From positions 9,908,550 through 9,972,549 of the forward strand of contig OY759224.1 of the NCBI GenBank assembly GCA_963662175.1: a DNA stretch of 64,000 nt, given 5' to 3'. The position numbers and the translations under genes are program-made. Below are positions 1 to 10,359 of the stretch, in pieces. The stretch's first letter is position 1, and every line of letters begins with the position of its first letter. Source of the DNA: Aradus depressus (Eukaryota > Arthropoda > Insecta > Hemiptera > Aradidae). The notes beneath the pieces are model-generated. The model was not told where the DNA came from, ran no database searches, and worked only from the letters and a program-made list of their open reading frames with translations.

Positions 1-52
1 ATATTATATATATATTTAGTATAGTTGTTATATTAGTTATTATATTATGTAT

Positions 53-338
53 AGTTAGTTATTATGACTCTTGCCCGGGCTTTATCTATGAGGTCATATT
101 GCCTACTAGAGCGCTCTTTCGTCACTACGGTGGACATGAGCCTGACTACTGTGTGAATCTTAAATTTGGACTACTTAGGTTTGGGTAGGAGAGTCTTTAA
201 CGAGTACCTGACATCGCACAGGCTCTGGACCATCGCTTAAGGTTTTTCAACTCTCAGATAAAAAACCTAAGGGCCTCAGCCGGGTTTCTAACCCGCGATC
301 CTGAGCTCAGTAGACCGGTACGCTACCTCTTAGCTATT
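53..338 (-). mobile_element. SINE-A copy, diverged
   Basis: Minus-strand copy of the dominant tRNA-derived SINE of this window (full description at the 35857 copy). The tail side (GTTAGTTATTATGACTC) lies at the left and the tRNA-like head at the right, where the A-box region is degraded to CTCTTAGCTATTGA. It uses the GTTAGTTATTATGAC tail rather than TTAGG units. It sits in the intron upstream of the first visible AREL1 exon. Confidence 0.8.
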
Positions 339-438
339 GATGACCTCTAAGGTTTTAAACATAATAGATTTTATTTATTCTCATTTAATTATATCATTAT
401 CAAATATTTCAATTGATTTGTTTTATTTTTCTTGTTAG

Positions 439-627
439 CTAGTTGAGTTGGTACCGAACGGTGGGAAGATCCGGGTTCACAACACGACGAAACATCAGTA
501 CCTGGATGCCTTGGCACAGTACAGGCTGGCTGCGAGTCTCAAAGATGAAATAGAGGCGTTCCTCCGAGGACTAAACGATCTCATTCCTGACAATTTGTTG
601 AGTATATTCGACGAAAATGAGTTGGAG
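439..627 (+). CDS. AREL1: AREL1-type HECT E3 ubiquitin ligase, third-last coding exon (partial gene)
   Basis: This is an internal exon of the HECT catalytic domain of an apoptosis-resistant E3 ubiquitin ligase 1 (KIAA0317) ortholog; the family transfers ubiquitin through a thioester on a C-lobe cysteine and in mammals targets inhibitors of IAPs. The reading frame gives VELVPNGGKIRV, LAQYRL, FLRGLNDLIPDNLLSIFD and ends in ENELE, the N-lobe to C-lobe transition typical of AREL1. The acceptor is TTTTCTTGTTAG|CTAG; a second AG four bases on makes the exact start ambiguous. The donor is GAG|GTAAGT, phase 0, joining directly to LLMCG in the next exon. There is no initiator Met here; the start codon and the upstream filamin-like part lie outside the window. 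No stop or frameshift is seen, so the gene looks intact. Confidence 0.93.
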
Positions 628-861
628 GTAAGTCATACATATATTATTATTTTAATTGATCAAGAGCCTTGTGGTCCATGAAAACAAACTTGTGGAATTT
701 CTGCCAACCTTTCGGCACTGAGTGTGCCTTCTTCAGGGCCTGTATTGACATATATACATTATTAATGAGTTGATGTTTGAGATTTGAGTAAAATATATGA
801 ACATTAATGAACATTAAAACTGTGACTAAATCAACAATAACCTTTAATTTATTTACATCTA

Positions 862-1158
862 GGTTAGGTTAGGTTTTATGACTCATGCCCGGGCTTTAAC
901 TACGAGGTCATATCGCCTACTACCAGAGCGCTCTTTCGTCACTCTGGTGGACATGAGCCCGACTCTACTGTGGGAGTCCTAAATTTTGCCTACCCTAAAT
1001 TTTTATTCATCTAGGGTAGAGGGGTCTTTAACGAGTACCTGACATCGTACAGGCTCGGGACCATCGCTTAACGTCCCATCCGAAGGACGGCGTGCTTAAG
1101 TTTATTTTACCTCCCAGATAATATAAACTAAGGGCCTCGGTCGGGTTACGAACCCACG
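862..1158 (-). mobile_element. SINE-A copy, 5'-truncated, with 11-bp target duplication
   Basis: Minus-strand SINE-A whose tail is GGTTAGGTTAGG on the plus strand. It is flanked by a perfect direct repeat ATTTACATCTA (851-861 and 1159-1169), so boundaries are exact. The element is truncated at its 5' end just inside the tRNA B-box region, as expected from incomplete target-primed reverse transcription. It lies in the AREL1 intron. Confidence 0.9.
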
Positions 1159-1203
1159 ATTTACATCTAAACAAACTAAAATATTTTATCTAAATAAAAC
1201 TAA

Positions 1204-1473
1204 GGGCGCCGGTAGCTCAGTGGTATGCATGCTTGCCTTCCGAGCTCAAGATTGTGGGTTCGAAATCCGACCGAGGCCTTTAGTTTATTTTATAGTAGTC
1301 GTTAAAGACCCCTGACCTAGGTGAATTAAAATTTAAGGTAGGCAAAATTTAGGACTTCTATAATAGAGTCGAACTCGGGTCCACCAGAGTGAGGAAAGAG
1401 CGCTCTCGTAGGTAGTAGGCGACATAACCTCGTAGTTAAAGCCCGGGCATGAGTTTATAATAACTAACTAAAT
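1204..1473 (+). mobile_element. SINE-A copy, internally deleted
   Basis: Plus-strand copy that starts with the full tRNA-like head (GGGCGCCGGTAGCTCAGTGG, A-box; GGTTCGAAATCC, B-box). It lacks the central segment with GCACGCCGTCCTTCGG that is present in full copies, then resumes at TCGTTAAAGACC and ends in GCATGAGTTTATAATAACTAAC. Confidence 0.88.
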
Positions 1474-1555
1474 ACAAACATGTACAATGGTATATCATGC
1501 GGGAACATTAAAAAACACAAACAAATAATATGATATCTAAACAAAAGGCATAAAA

Positions 1556-1750
1556 TAAACTTAAAGCACGCCGTCCTTCGGATGGGACGTTAAGCGATGG
1601 TCCCGAGCCTGTACGATGGCAGGTAATCGTTAAAGACCCCCTGCCCTAGGTGAATAAACATTTAGGATGGGCAAAATTTAGGATTCCCGTAATAGAGTCG
1701 GGCTCATGTTCACCAGAGTGACGAAAGAGCGCTCTGGTAGTAGGCGATAA
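1556..1750 (+). mobile_element. SINE-A body fragment
   Basis: Plus-strand fragment from the GCACGCCGTCCTTCGG segment through CTCTGGTAGTAGGCGATA. It lacks both the tRNA head and the 3' tail. It holds the part deleted from its left neighbour, but the intervening unique DNA shows they are separate events or a broken pair. Confidence 0.8.
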
Positions 1751-1788
1751 CTTTTAGGAATTTTATATTCAATTATAATCTATTTCTA

Positions 1789-2118
1789 ACCCCCGACGCA
1801 AAGAAAGGGGTGTTAGAGTTTTGAAGTTTGAAACCTTTGTCTGTGTGTGTGTGTCCGTCTGTCTGTGGCATCCTAGCTCCAATACGGCTAAACCGATTTC
1901 AAAGCGTTTTTTTTGTTTCAAAAGCTGCTGGTATTTGCGAGATGGTTCTTAGCCATGTTTGGTGCAAATCGGGTATGTCGTCTCCAAGATATTCAAGTTT
2001 CATCAGAGCCTGTGTAAGAAACTCGGCCTCTATTACAGCTAGAGACTTGCAGTTTGAGCTCAAATGTTTATAAGGCCAAGCCCCTCCCCCAAAAAAGTTT
2101 TTTTTATTGTGTCGGGGA
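1789..2118. mobile_element. Short inverted-repeat element with ACCCCCGAC ends
   Basis: The left edge ACCCCCGAC and right edge GTCGGGGA form imperfect terminal inverted repeats around about 330 bp. The interior has a GT-rich run and the phrase CTCCAATACGGCTAAACCG, a style of sequence common in small non-autonomous arthropod repeats. An 81-codon open frame crosses it (1828-2073) but resembles no protein I know and is probably incidental. Inserted in the AREL1 intron. Confidence 0.5.
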
Positions 2119-2360
2119 TTTTTTAAATTTTATATTTTCATTTGTATAGTTATTCATTTTGTAAGATTTAATATCGGTTGATATGTATATAATTTTGTTG
2201 TGTACATAATTGAAAGACGTATCCAATTACCATGTGTTTATGGTTAAATGAATAAATATATATATTCATTTAACCATATATATATATACCTATAGGTATA
2301 TATATATAATTATATAGGTATATATTAATTTGTTATATAATATAATATTTGTTTTTTCAG

Positions 2361-2623
2361 CTGCTGATGTGCGGTATGGGTGAGTACAGCGTGACAGACT
2401 TCCGTGCCCACCACATCATCAACGGGTCCTCACCAGAGTTCTGTCGGGTGCTGGACTGGTTCTGGGCGGCCGTTTGTAATTTCACCCACGAAGAGATGGC
2501 TCGTCTGCTCCAGTTCACTACTGGCAGTTCACAGCTGCCTCCAGGCGGATTCAAAGAACTCAGTCCAAGGTTTCAGTTGACTTCAGCGCCAACTTTTGGC
2601 AATTTGCCAACTGCTCACACCTG
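2361..2623 (+). CDS. AREL1: AREL1-type HECT E3 ubiquitin ligase, penultimate coding exon (HECT C-lobe)
   Basis: Encodes most of the HECT C-lobe: LLMCGMGEYSVTDFRAH, then WFWAAV, EEMARLLQFTTGSSQLPPGG and the active-site approach LPTAHT. The LLQFTTGSSQLPPGGF block is a hallmark of HECT ligases and the whole exon is collinear with AREL1. The acceptor is GTTTTTTCAG|CTG in phase 0. The donor is ACCTG|GTATGG in phase 2, leaving the first two bases (TG) of the catalytic cysteine codon; the C comes from the next exon. Reading on past the donor would wrongly give Trp-Tyr-Gly instead of Cys-Phe-Asn. Confidence 0.95.
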
Positions 2624-2679
2624 GTATGGTTCAGTGTCTATCAAAATTGTATTATTTAAACTTAATTTGTATTGAGACA

Positions 2680-3800
2680 AAAAAAAAAAAGTCGGTGTAT
2701 CACCGGCTATGTATTTCGCCAGCACATATCGATGTATTATGTTTTCGCTCTTCCTCCAAACCCAATGGATTAAAACTCTATACAGTAGACTCTCCCTTAT
2801 CCGGCGTTGCCGGGACCGACGTGAGGCCGGATAACGGAAATCATCAAATAATGAGAAAAAATATATCAATTAAAGCATAAAAAAAAAGAGTTTTTACGTA
2901 AGGTTAGGAATAAAATATGTATGTATTTTGTTGATAACATTTATTAAATTGACAATAATATGTACACACTGAACATTGATTTATTATATGTACGTACATA
3001 TGTACATATATTTATCCAAGCATTAAAAAGATATTTTGAAGTGGAAGCCATTTTTTTATCACTTTATAACTTGATGATTTAAAAAAAAAAGACTGTTCAC
3101 TATCTTGCACCGGCCGTACAAAACGTCCGTAAACAACGTAAACAAAAACGTCGTACGTGAGTAAAATAAAATTTTAAACATTCAATTTCACTAATGAAAA
3201 AAATGTTCCAACGATTCTTTTCACTATGAGAATCAAATGAAAACTGAGAAAAAGAGAAACGGTGTAAAGGAAAAATAAATAGGAGGAAAGGGTTTCTGAC
3301 TTTACTAGTTAAGTGTTCATTTCCCGATAAGACGATATTGTTGTGCCACGGACGGGACCGGTACCTTTGTTTTTCTATTCTAGGAAACATTTTTTATAAA
3401 TATTTGATTTTCAACCATGTATTTATTATTTTTATTTATTTATAGGATATTAGTGAAGTAATAAAATATTGTATTAGCGTTCCCTTCATTATAAATACAA
3501 TGTACATATGTATGTACAATTAAAATACATAAAAGATTCGTGAGTTACGGAACTATTATGTGCTCGTAAATACACGTGGCTCATATAATTGATAATCTAA
3601 TAATTGAACGTTAATTTTAGTTTAACAAATTTAATATTATTTTGCGAGCGCCGGATAAGGGAGTGCGCCGGTTAACAGAACGCCGGATAAGGGAGAGTCT
3701 TCTGTATTTGATTTACATAGTGACTTCTGAATCCTCATACTAAATTTTGTGTCGATATATTCATTACATCAGCAGTTATTAAATCAATTCAGTCAACGAG
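2680..3800 (+). repeat. REP140 copy, split by a Tigger-like insertion
   Basis: The left piece (about 2685-2782) has GTCGGTGTATCACCGGC and a derivative of CAATGTACTTCCCCAG. The right piece (3705-3800) has CTGAATCCTCATACTAAAT, TGTGTCGATATATTC and ATCAGCAGTTATTA. Both belong to the dispersed family described at 33865-34760. The TIR element at 2783-3704 interrupts it at a TA. It lies in the last AREL1 intron. Confidence 0.7.
2783..3704. mobile_element. Non-autonomous Tigger/pogo-like transposon, TA target site
   Basis: Terminal inverted repeats: left CAGTAGACTCTCCCTTATCC and right its complement with one mismatch, GGATAAGGGAGAGTCTTCTG. TA dinucleotides flank both ends (2781-2782, 3705-3706). CAGT starts and a TTATCCGG core are typical of Tigger/pogo elements of the Tc1/mariner superfamily. 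Inside the right end the GCCGGATAAGGGAG motif is repeated as a subterminal repeat. No transposase frame is left in the 922 bp. It occupies the intron that splits the AREL1 active-site codon. Confidence 0.85.
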
Positions 3801-3821
3801 AAGCGAAATGAATATTGAGAA

Positions 3822-3934
3822 CTATGAGGTCATATCGCCTTTAACTATGAGGTCATATCGCCTACTACCATCAAGGTTTTTCACCGATCTTGAGCTCAGT
3901 AGGCAAGAACGCTATCTCTGTGCTACCGGCACCC
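3822..3934 (-). mobile_element. SINE-A remnant, heavily deleted
   Basis: Only the tail-side piece (ACTATGAGGTCATATCGCCT, present twice in tandem) and the head-side piece (TTGAGCTCAGTAGGCAAG, GCTACCGGCACCCTC) remain, joined by a large deletion. It lies about 60 bp upstream of the last AREL1 exon. Confidence 0.7.
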
Positions 3935-3992
3935 TCTTTAACAACTATTATAGCATATTATAATAATTAATAATAATTTTGTATTGTTTCAG

Positions 3993-4095
3993 CTTCAATC
4001 AGCTGTGTTTGCCAGACTACGACAGTTATGAACACTTCGAACGAGCTCTACTTCTGGCAATAAACGAGGGAACTGAAGGTTTTGGTATGATCTAA
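3993..4095 (+). CDS. AREL1: AREL1-type HECT E3 ubiquitin ligase, terminal coding exon with stop
   Basis: The acceptor GTATTGTTTCAG|C completes the split TG|C codon to the HECT catalytic cysteine. The exon reads C-FNQLCLPDYDSYEHFERA, LLLAINEGTEGFGMI and a TAA stop. FNQLCLP after the cysteine and the C-terminal GFGM are standard AREL1/HECT C-lobe features; the C-terminal Phe region is needed for ubiquitin transfer in this family. No AATAAA lies directly after the stop; one at 4518-4523 is a possible poly(A) signal, but the interval contains an inverted repeat, so the real 3' end is uncertain. Confidence 0.95.
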
Positions 4096-4159
4096 ATAAT
4101 TTTTTTAAACTAATATATATTCAGAATTTTCCTGGAACTGGCCGATGTAGTGGGAAACT

Positions 4160-4430
4160 CGAAGATTAGGAAAAGAAAAATGTAGTCCTTTCCCACGCTA
4201 GATATATATTTAGGGTGAACGCTTTCGGTTGTTGCAGCATCCTCAGAACCTTTAAAGCACACACAATATATGCAACCAATTTATAAATTAATATTATAAT
4301 ATATTATTTATTTTATAATATTATAAATATATAAATTAGTTGCAATGTTGGTGTACATTGTCTGTGCATTTTAAAGAGTCTGAAGATGGTGTAACAACAG
4401 AAATTGTTCACTCTAAATATATATTTTGTG
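4160..4430. repeat. Divergent inverted repeat with hammerhead-like motif, just 3' of AREL1
   Basis: The left arm (plus) reads TATATTTAGGGTGAACGCTT, then TCGGTTGTTGCAGCATCCTC and AGAACCTTTAAAG. The right arm carries the complement in diverged form: TTTAAAGAGTCTGAAGATGG, TGTAACAACAGAAATTGTTC, ACTCTAAATATATA. The AT-rich centre is itself palindromic. Each arm contains CTGARGAT, a short variable stretch, then GAAA (minus 4222-4246; plus 4380-4404), the layout seen at Penelope-type ends elsewhere in the window. This looks like two element ends tail to tail; I cannot name the element with certainty. Confidence 0.5.
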
Positions 4431-5436
4431 TCGAAGAGGATTTTTCTTTTCCTAATATACATTGTACTAAAAATATTGATAAGTACATAGGATCAATTGT
4501 TTTGAAAATTATATGTAATAAAATGAACAGTTGGTACAAATTTTGGTATGTACTTAAAAGTGTGGATATAAATTGCACAAGTACAAAATGAATTTATTAC
4601 TATGTACTTTTCGTATACTTATTGTTAATTCAAGCACAATTGTAATAACAGTAATTTTTTCTTCTTATTTTCATTCAGGCTTGTATTTATCGAAAATATA
4701 TTTTGCGAATGTTAATTTGTAAAATTTAAGAGAAAAATCATTTTCTTTCGCCATTTAATTTAAAATGTGCACAAAAAAATTTGGCCTATAATAGCTTACT
4801 TTTCTTAATATTTAATGTTTTTTTTAAAGAACTTGTATTTTTTAAAACAAAGAAAATTTATTTGGTGTTATTCTTAAAGAGAACAGACATTTTTAAAAAT
4901 TGATGGTTATAAATAGTTTGTTATTCTCTCAAAGAGCGATTTTGACTTAGTCAATGTATTAATTGTCCTATTTTGACCTAGTCAATAGATAAATTGTAAG
5001 TAAAACTGTTGTAAAACAACATTTTACGAAAGTGTTCTAAAAGGTTACATTTTTCCTCTGAATGCCTGGTTCAATTATATAGAGCATTTTTTTATTAATA
5101 GTTTTTTAATAACTATTAAAATATTGTTAAGAAGTATTTTTAGAGGCCTTATTATAAGAATTTCAATTGTAGATTACTTAAGAGGGCCAAATCTATTGTA
5201 ATGATAGTTTATATTGCTAAAATAAATTGCAATTTAGATGAAAATCATATTTTTGAGCAGTTTTGTCAATATTTTGGGAACTTATGCGCTTATAGGAAAT
5301 TGAAGACATGGTGCATTGGAAAAAGCGCCCACTAAATATATATATTTTTAACATTTGTTGGATGACGATTATGTCTCTCATTGACTTTCAAACTCACCAT
5401 TTACAATTCTCTTGAAACTAGAAATCTGCGGCCAAT
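4431..5436. other. AT-rich stretch without identifiable content
   Basis: No convincing coding frame, RNA gene or named repeat. It holds AATAAA at 4518 (possible AREL1 poly(A) signal) and a duplicated phrase around TTTTGACTTAGTCAAT / TTTTGACCTAGTCAAT near 4950-4985. Confidence 0.4.
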
Positions 5437-5683
5437 TTGAACTGGATTAATTCATATACATGCACTCCATTTTACGATACCGACAACACCCTTCATAACG
5501 ACTTACAAGTGCCATTCGTTTCCATAGTTGTAATAGAAAAAATGTACAAAATTCCACTTCAAACTCGCCAGTCATACATCCTCGCATTCAAAATTAAATA
5601 CCCTGACCACAAATACTCCACTCCCCGTCGACTCAAGCGAACTTGACAGCGTGACTTGCTCGGCATGTAGCCTGCCTCTATAA
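5437..5683 (+). pseudogene. LINE reverse-transcriptase C-terminal fragment
   Basis: The frame has HNDLQVPFVS and ends in PRRLKR followed by a stop and QRDLLG. The same layout (HNDL, about 40 residues, then PRRLKKRW and LL) is seen in the longer LINE fragment at 55677-56236, which identifies this as the last coding part of a Jockey-like non-LTR retrotransposon. The 3' UTR seems to continue beyond the Harbinger insertion at 6498 and to end in AT-rich sequence with AATAAA-like signals near 6610-6640. Confidence 0.6.
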
Positions 5684-6497
5684 AGCCTAGTTTGCACTAT
5701 GCTAGTAATTTAGTCGAGTGGCGAGTAATTTAGTTACTTAACATGTGTGAACCACGAAAATTTCGCCGAGTTGTTTTCTAAGTGATTTAGTCGAGTCAGT
5801 CCATTTATTTATATATTTTCGGGCGAGTAGCACCCCCACCGTGCTGTACTGTTTACTTAAATCATCCACTAAACAAGTCTGGCTCATTCTGAACCTCTAG
5901 TTGTGCTCATTATGCATTTTGCAAAATGCCGTTTCGTTTGAGCGAAGAGACAACGTAAAAATTCAGAAATAGTTGATTTTCCTAGTCGAAAGAGATGTGT
6001 GTGTCCTTAAACTGCATCCAATAGCAAGAAAGTAGAGAACGGCCTGTAACTTTGGAAATTGTACTTCTTAATTTGGTGTTCCTTGCGTTGAATTTTTGAC
6101 TGCATTTTCATTAATAGAAAATCAAAACAACTTTCCGTCATTCTCAAAGTTGCGAAGTATTCTTTGGGATCTTCTAATGCAATTTCACTGAAAAGAGAAA
6201 TCCTAGCTCCTAGTTCATCTCTTCTATTGATCCATTTTCTTATCCATATTTTCTTTACTTTCATCTCACTAATTTCTTCTTCCACCTCTTCCAAAATAGC
6301 CACTGCAATAAGCTTCATTATATTATTTATTTTGTTGCGTTGCAGTCTGTTCATTTTTCACCAGAAGAGTTCAGCACTCACTGTCACTAGCACTCTACTT
6401 ACACGACTGTTCCAACACTTTTTGGTTAGTACTAGTCGTTTTAGTTACTAATTACTCCCCCACTCGAATGAATTACTAGCATAGTGCGAACTAGACT
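5684..6497. mobile_element. PIF/Harbinger transposon, internally deleted, TAA target duplication
   Basis: The left terminus AGCCTAGTTTGCACTATGCT and right terminus (complement AGTCTAGTTCGCACTATGCT) form inverted repeats that continue, with mismatches, through TAGTAATTNANTCGAGTGG. The 3-bp duplication TAA (5681-5683 and 6498-6500) is the usual PIF/Harbinger target. The single remaining frame encodes part of the Harbinger nuclease. It is inserted into a LINE 3' region. Confidence 0.88.
6007..6354 (-). pseudogene. Harbinger transposase (HARBI1-like nuclease), N-terminal fragment
   Basis: 115 codons. The middle part has IWIRKWINRRDELGARISLF, EIALEDPKEYFATLRM and FDFLLMKMQSKI, which matches the region just ahead of the DDE nuclease core in PIF/Harbinger transposases (W+R.W..RR...GA, then ED...Y...RM....F..LL). 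The catalytic DDE domain is absent and a family protein is about three times longer, so the copy cannot be active. It lies wholly inside the TIRs at 5684 and 6497. Confidence 0.75.
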
Positions 6498-8419
6498 TAA
6501 ACGCCACGCTCTACAGTCCAGTGATTTGATAGACATTCATCAGCAGAAATCAATAATGCCTATATCATTATCTGCCGTCATGATTAACTATGTAACATTT
6601 TCTTTGTAAATAAATATTGTCTTGTTTTTTAATAAATATAATAAATAAATTTAATATTATTGGCAACACTGCTTAAAAAAAAAGAAGATTTTCTATTAAA
6701 ATAAAAAAGAGCAATTAATTAAACCCCATTATTACAAAATTTACTTGAATAATTCTAAGTTTTTTAAAAAACGATAATTGTTCTAGAAAGTTTAGTGTCT
6801 GCCACTTAAGACTGATGTATAGTCAATTTAATTGTATAAATATTGTTATCTCTTATAGAGAAAAAAATATGTATGTCTATTGCTTATTTTTAGGAAATTG
6901 TATTTAAATTTCATAGAACTTACGTACAATTTATAAAATTACCATTGTCGTTACTAATATTGATTTTCTCTGTGATATACAAAATTTTCAATTTTTTTTT
7001 TTTATTAAACATGATATAACAATTATTATTATTTCATAATTTATCATTTTAATAGTGTAGTTTTGATCGAAAAATCCGATTGATTTATTCCTTAAAACTA
7101 GAACTCTTAAAAAAAAAAATGGCTAAAATCAAATTGTAATTATTTCATAAAAATTTGTTAACAAATAATTATTAAGACACACACAAACTTTGACAGTAAT
7201 TTGTATATATATATATATATTTTTCTTTTTTTTCACCTGAAAAATTATATTATTGAATTTAGCGGATTTTGTCTCTGAATTCCTCAATTAGGCTTTCAAA
7301 TTTAATTTAATTTATAAAATATGTATAATTGATTAGAGCGTGATTTATGAACTTTTATGTTCCTTCTTGCGCCGGAGAATTATGAACATTTCGGAGAAAA
7401 TTTCTTCAAAAACTGTATTATCATAAAATAATTTAAAAATTTTTGAATATGTAATTTTTTTTAAAACTGAGTAAATTTATTTATTTATAAATTCAAATAT
7501 TTGAAAACAAATCACAGTAAATTTATTTATTTATAAATTCAAATATTTGAAAACAAACTACAGTACATTTATATTTAATCCTTTATGTAGAAATGACCAT
7601 TTAATTTTGATTCTCAACATTTATTTCTCACATTTCTCGTGTTATCATTTTTTCAATAACTTCTGTATAAATAATATATTAAGAGAGGTAATTTTAAATG
7701 GAACTTGGAAAACTACATTTGTAGTTACTGGATATGAAGCTATTCTTTTTAGAATGTAAAACTTGTTTAAAAAGTATGCACACTTGTGCAATGTAAATTT
7801 TTAGAGCATAGATTATCAAATTTGAGATTACATTGAGTAGACATGTAATGAAATTATAATAAATAATAGTTTTCGTTGAATTGATTGAAAAATATAAAAT
7901 AATAATAGTTTGCGCCATTCATTTATATTTGTCATTTTTAAATACTAGATTCGTATAATAATAGTGTATTTATAAAAAGTAAGTATACTTTTGCTTATTT
8001 TGTCAGGTTTAATATAAAAAAAAAATGCATTTCGTTGTTTTGTACATGTTTAATGCTGTGAATTTATAATAGATTTTTGACAATTGAAATTAGTTAATAA
8101 AAATGTTGCACAATTATTTTATAATGTTCTTGTTCTAATTTTTGGTGAAATTCTTGTTTTTTTGACTTCTTGATTAATCTAAAAGCTAATGAAATGGTGC
8201 ATAACACTTATTGTTCCTTCTCAAAAAATATTGAATAGATATTATTAATAGTAGATGAAATATTGCACTTGAAATAGCTAAATTTTGAGTTTGCTCACAA
8301 AAGATAACATAATTTCAGAAGTGATACAGTATTAAAACCAGTGACACATAGAAACTTTTCAATATAGGAAAGACCTTAGGGAATGAGAATTTGGGATATT
8401 AAGTTATTTTTCTATGCGA
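6498..8419. other. Long AT-rich stretch, little identifiable content
   Basis: Low-complexity AT-rich DNA with homopolymer runs and a TA run near 7205-7220. A perfect 46-bp unit is duplicated in tandem at about 7470-7562 (AGTAAATTTATTTATTTATA...). Small open frames here are AT-biased and unlike known proteins. Confidence 0.4.
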
Positions 8420-9200
8420 TTTATGCTGGATGGGCTGGAGCGTGCACCTAGGGACCTAACCATCCAAATCTCACACCTCCCTGGAAGCGCTGGGCTTCCT
8501 CCTTATGTCGTCTTGTCTTACCATGTCCTTCATGAAAGACCTACTCTTCCAGTTTCTTTAACAAATCTAAGAATACACCCATAGTTTAATGTTTTAAAAT
8601 CATCCTCTATGATCATATCTCCACCAACAGTATGGAATCACATTTGAGCTTATCCCGGAGATCCAGATTCATAGTTGTGACTGTCCTTGACTTCTAAATT
8701 ATGAAGGTTACCTGTGAGGTTTCCTGTCAGTTGTCGAAGCTCATTTTATCTCCACACTTCGGATCTTCACCAAGGAACGTCTTTCTCTTTATTATCTGCG
8801 TTTCATATGCCTTCCTGGTCACTCAGAATACTGGCTCTGACCCCATGAAGGGCTTACTTGAACCTTCCTTGGACAGTCGATCTGCTTCCTCGTTTCCCTG
8901 AATCCCTGAGTGTCCGGGGACCCAGTAGAGTCCAACGTTTTTTAGTTTCCTAAGGTTTTCTAAATTACGCTCTCCTATACACTAACTTTGATCAGATTTC
9001 AGCGTTAGATGTATGTTTGGAGTGCTATTTCACTGTCGCAGAAGATCTTCAACTCCTCCATGTCACTATTCATTACTTTCTCCTAGATGCGCGTTCCAGG
9101 TACGTCATCACCTCCCCTTGAAATACTTAGCTTGGCGTCCAAGCGAAACAGTTACTTCCAACTCCAGGCCATTTCACTGTAGTAATACCTCGAGGTAGCT
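8420..9200 (-). pseudogene. LINE RNase H / C-terminal fragment (family L-A)
   Basis: On the minus strand about 8950-8830 reads YWVPGHSGIQGNEEADRLSK, EGSSKPFMG, the last RNase H motif of I-clade LINEs (PGHSGI.GNE.AD..AK). A stop follows SEPVF. Leftward the 3' untranslated part includes CTGGAAGCGCTGGGCTTCC and CACCTAGGGACCTAA, also found at 34845-34925 and 50830-50890, so three 3' ends of one family lie in this window. Frames are broken throughout. Confidence 0.75.
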
Positions 9201-9929
9201 AAATTTTAAGTTGTGTGAAACGCACAGTCTGATTTTATACCATGGAAAAGTGACTGTTCTCAAATTCTAACATCTACAGGGAGTTGCGTCCCCTTTTGTA
9301 AGTTTGTTATTGTTTCGCACCTTAAATGAAAAAAATATAGAACCCTTATATATAAAATTTCGCTTGTAAATACGTCATATGTCCCCGCAGACATAACCTT
9401 AATAATATTTCTGAGAAATCTTGAACTCGTTGGATTATATATTGTGGGGTAATATTGAAAAGGCCACCGCTTATTAACAAAAGTACTCAATGAGAAAATT
9501 CTGGACAAATTTTGAAATATAAAGAACATTGGGTAGGTTTCTCAAAAATTTATTTCACTTTTCTACGACGAATACATAGTTCGAGAAAAATTGTGAGATT
9601 ACAAAACCTGTATCGCGAGAGGTCCGATTTTGGCCGTTTTTCTGTGTCAGTTCTCAATAGAACTGTATCACTTCTGAATTGATACTGAAAGATGTGTTAC
9701 TTGTTTTTTTAATATATAAAACTATTTATAATTCCTGCATTTTGTTAGAATTTCACTCTCCTGAAAAATTGATTTTTGTCACTTGTTCTGTATGTGTGAT
9801 ATGGTTCAAGTTCCTTTGGATTGAAGTAAGAATGAGTAATTCGTTAACGATGTTCTTTATTGTTATTATATATTTATTTAATGTGTGATATTTTTCTTCC
9901 CCAGATGTATGTAGTATAGGAAAAGTTAT

Positions 9930-10000
9930 GTAATCAGTCGAAAATTCGATGTCTAGTTTTCACCGAGATTTCAAGTTTTCCGACCACCTGAAATGAAAAA
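9930..10000 (-). repeat. REP140 terminal fragment
   Basis: AGGAAAAGTTATGTAATCAG, GAAAATTCGATGTC and GAGATTTCAAGTTTTCCGAC correspond to the end of REP140 seen also at 12935-13000 and 61490-61560 (GGGGAAGTTATGTAATCGGT, TTCAACGGAATTTCGTG). The surrounding 9230-10330 is AT-rich with scattered weak REP140-like phrases and no supported gene. Confidence 0.5.
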
Positions 10001-10359
10001 AATGAAAATAAATTCCTTTTTTATTCTTTCTTTGCAGATATTATTCTTCCAATTTATTTTTAAAACTTATTTATTCTATATATATATATATACATTTCGC
10101 GCTGAAAGCTCATCTCAACTATATATAAAAGTTAAAACATCTTTGACCTCCCCAACCAAAATATATGGAGACAGAAAGTGCTCTATCCTCTATGTCGGAG
10201 CCACAGATATTCATGTTTTACAGTTTATAGATTCTGGGGACGGGTTTGCAGCCCCTAACGTCTATATAGAAAAAAATACATTTTAAAATAAACTGGAAGA
10301 AAAATATCTGCAACGAAAGAGTATAATTAGAGATGTTTTCGCCAGAGATCTTGTGGAAG

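Noticed and set aside
448..681. Stand-alone 77-codon gene starting at TTG
   Set aside because: It is an internal HECT exon; the true donor is at 628 and the first codon is an ordinary Leu.
862..880. True telomere or interstitial telomeric array
   Set aside because: Only 2-4 pentamers, always at the same place at the SINE 3' end.
1204..1280. Functional tRNA genes (many A-box/B-box heads)
   Set aside because: All continue into the SINE body, lack paired acceptor ends and occur in dozens of copies with SINE tails.
2596..2880. Small plus-strand frames running past 2623
   Set aside because: They read through the splice donor into the intron and a Tigger terminus.
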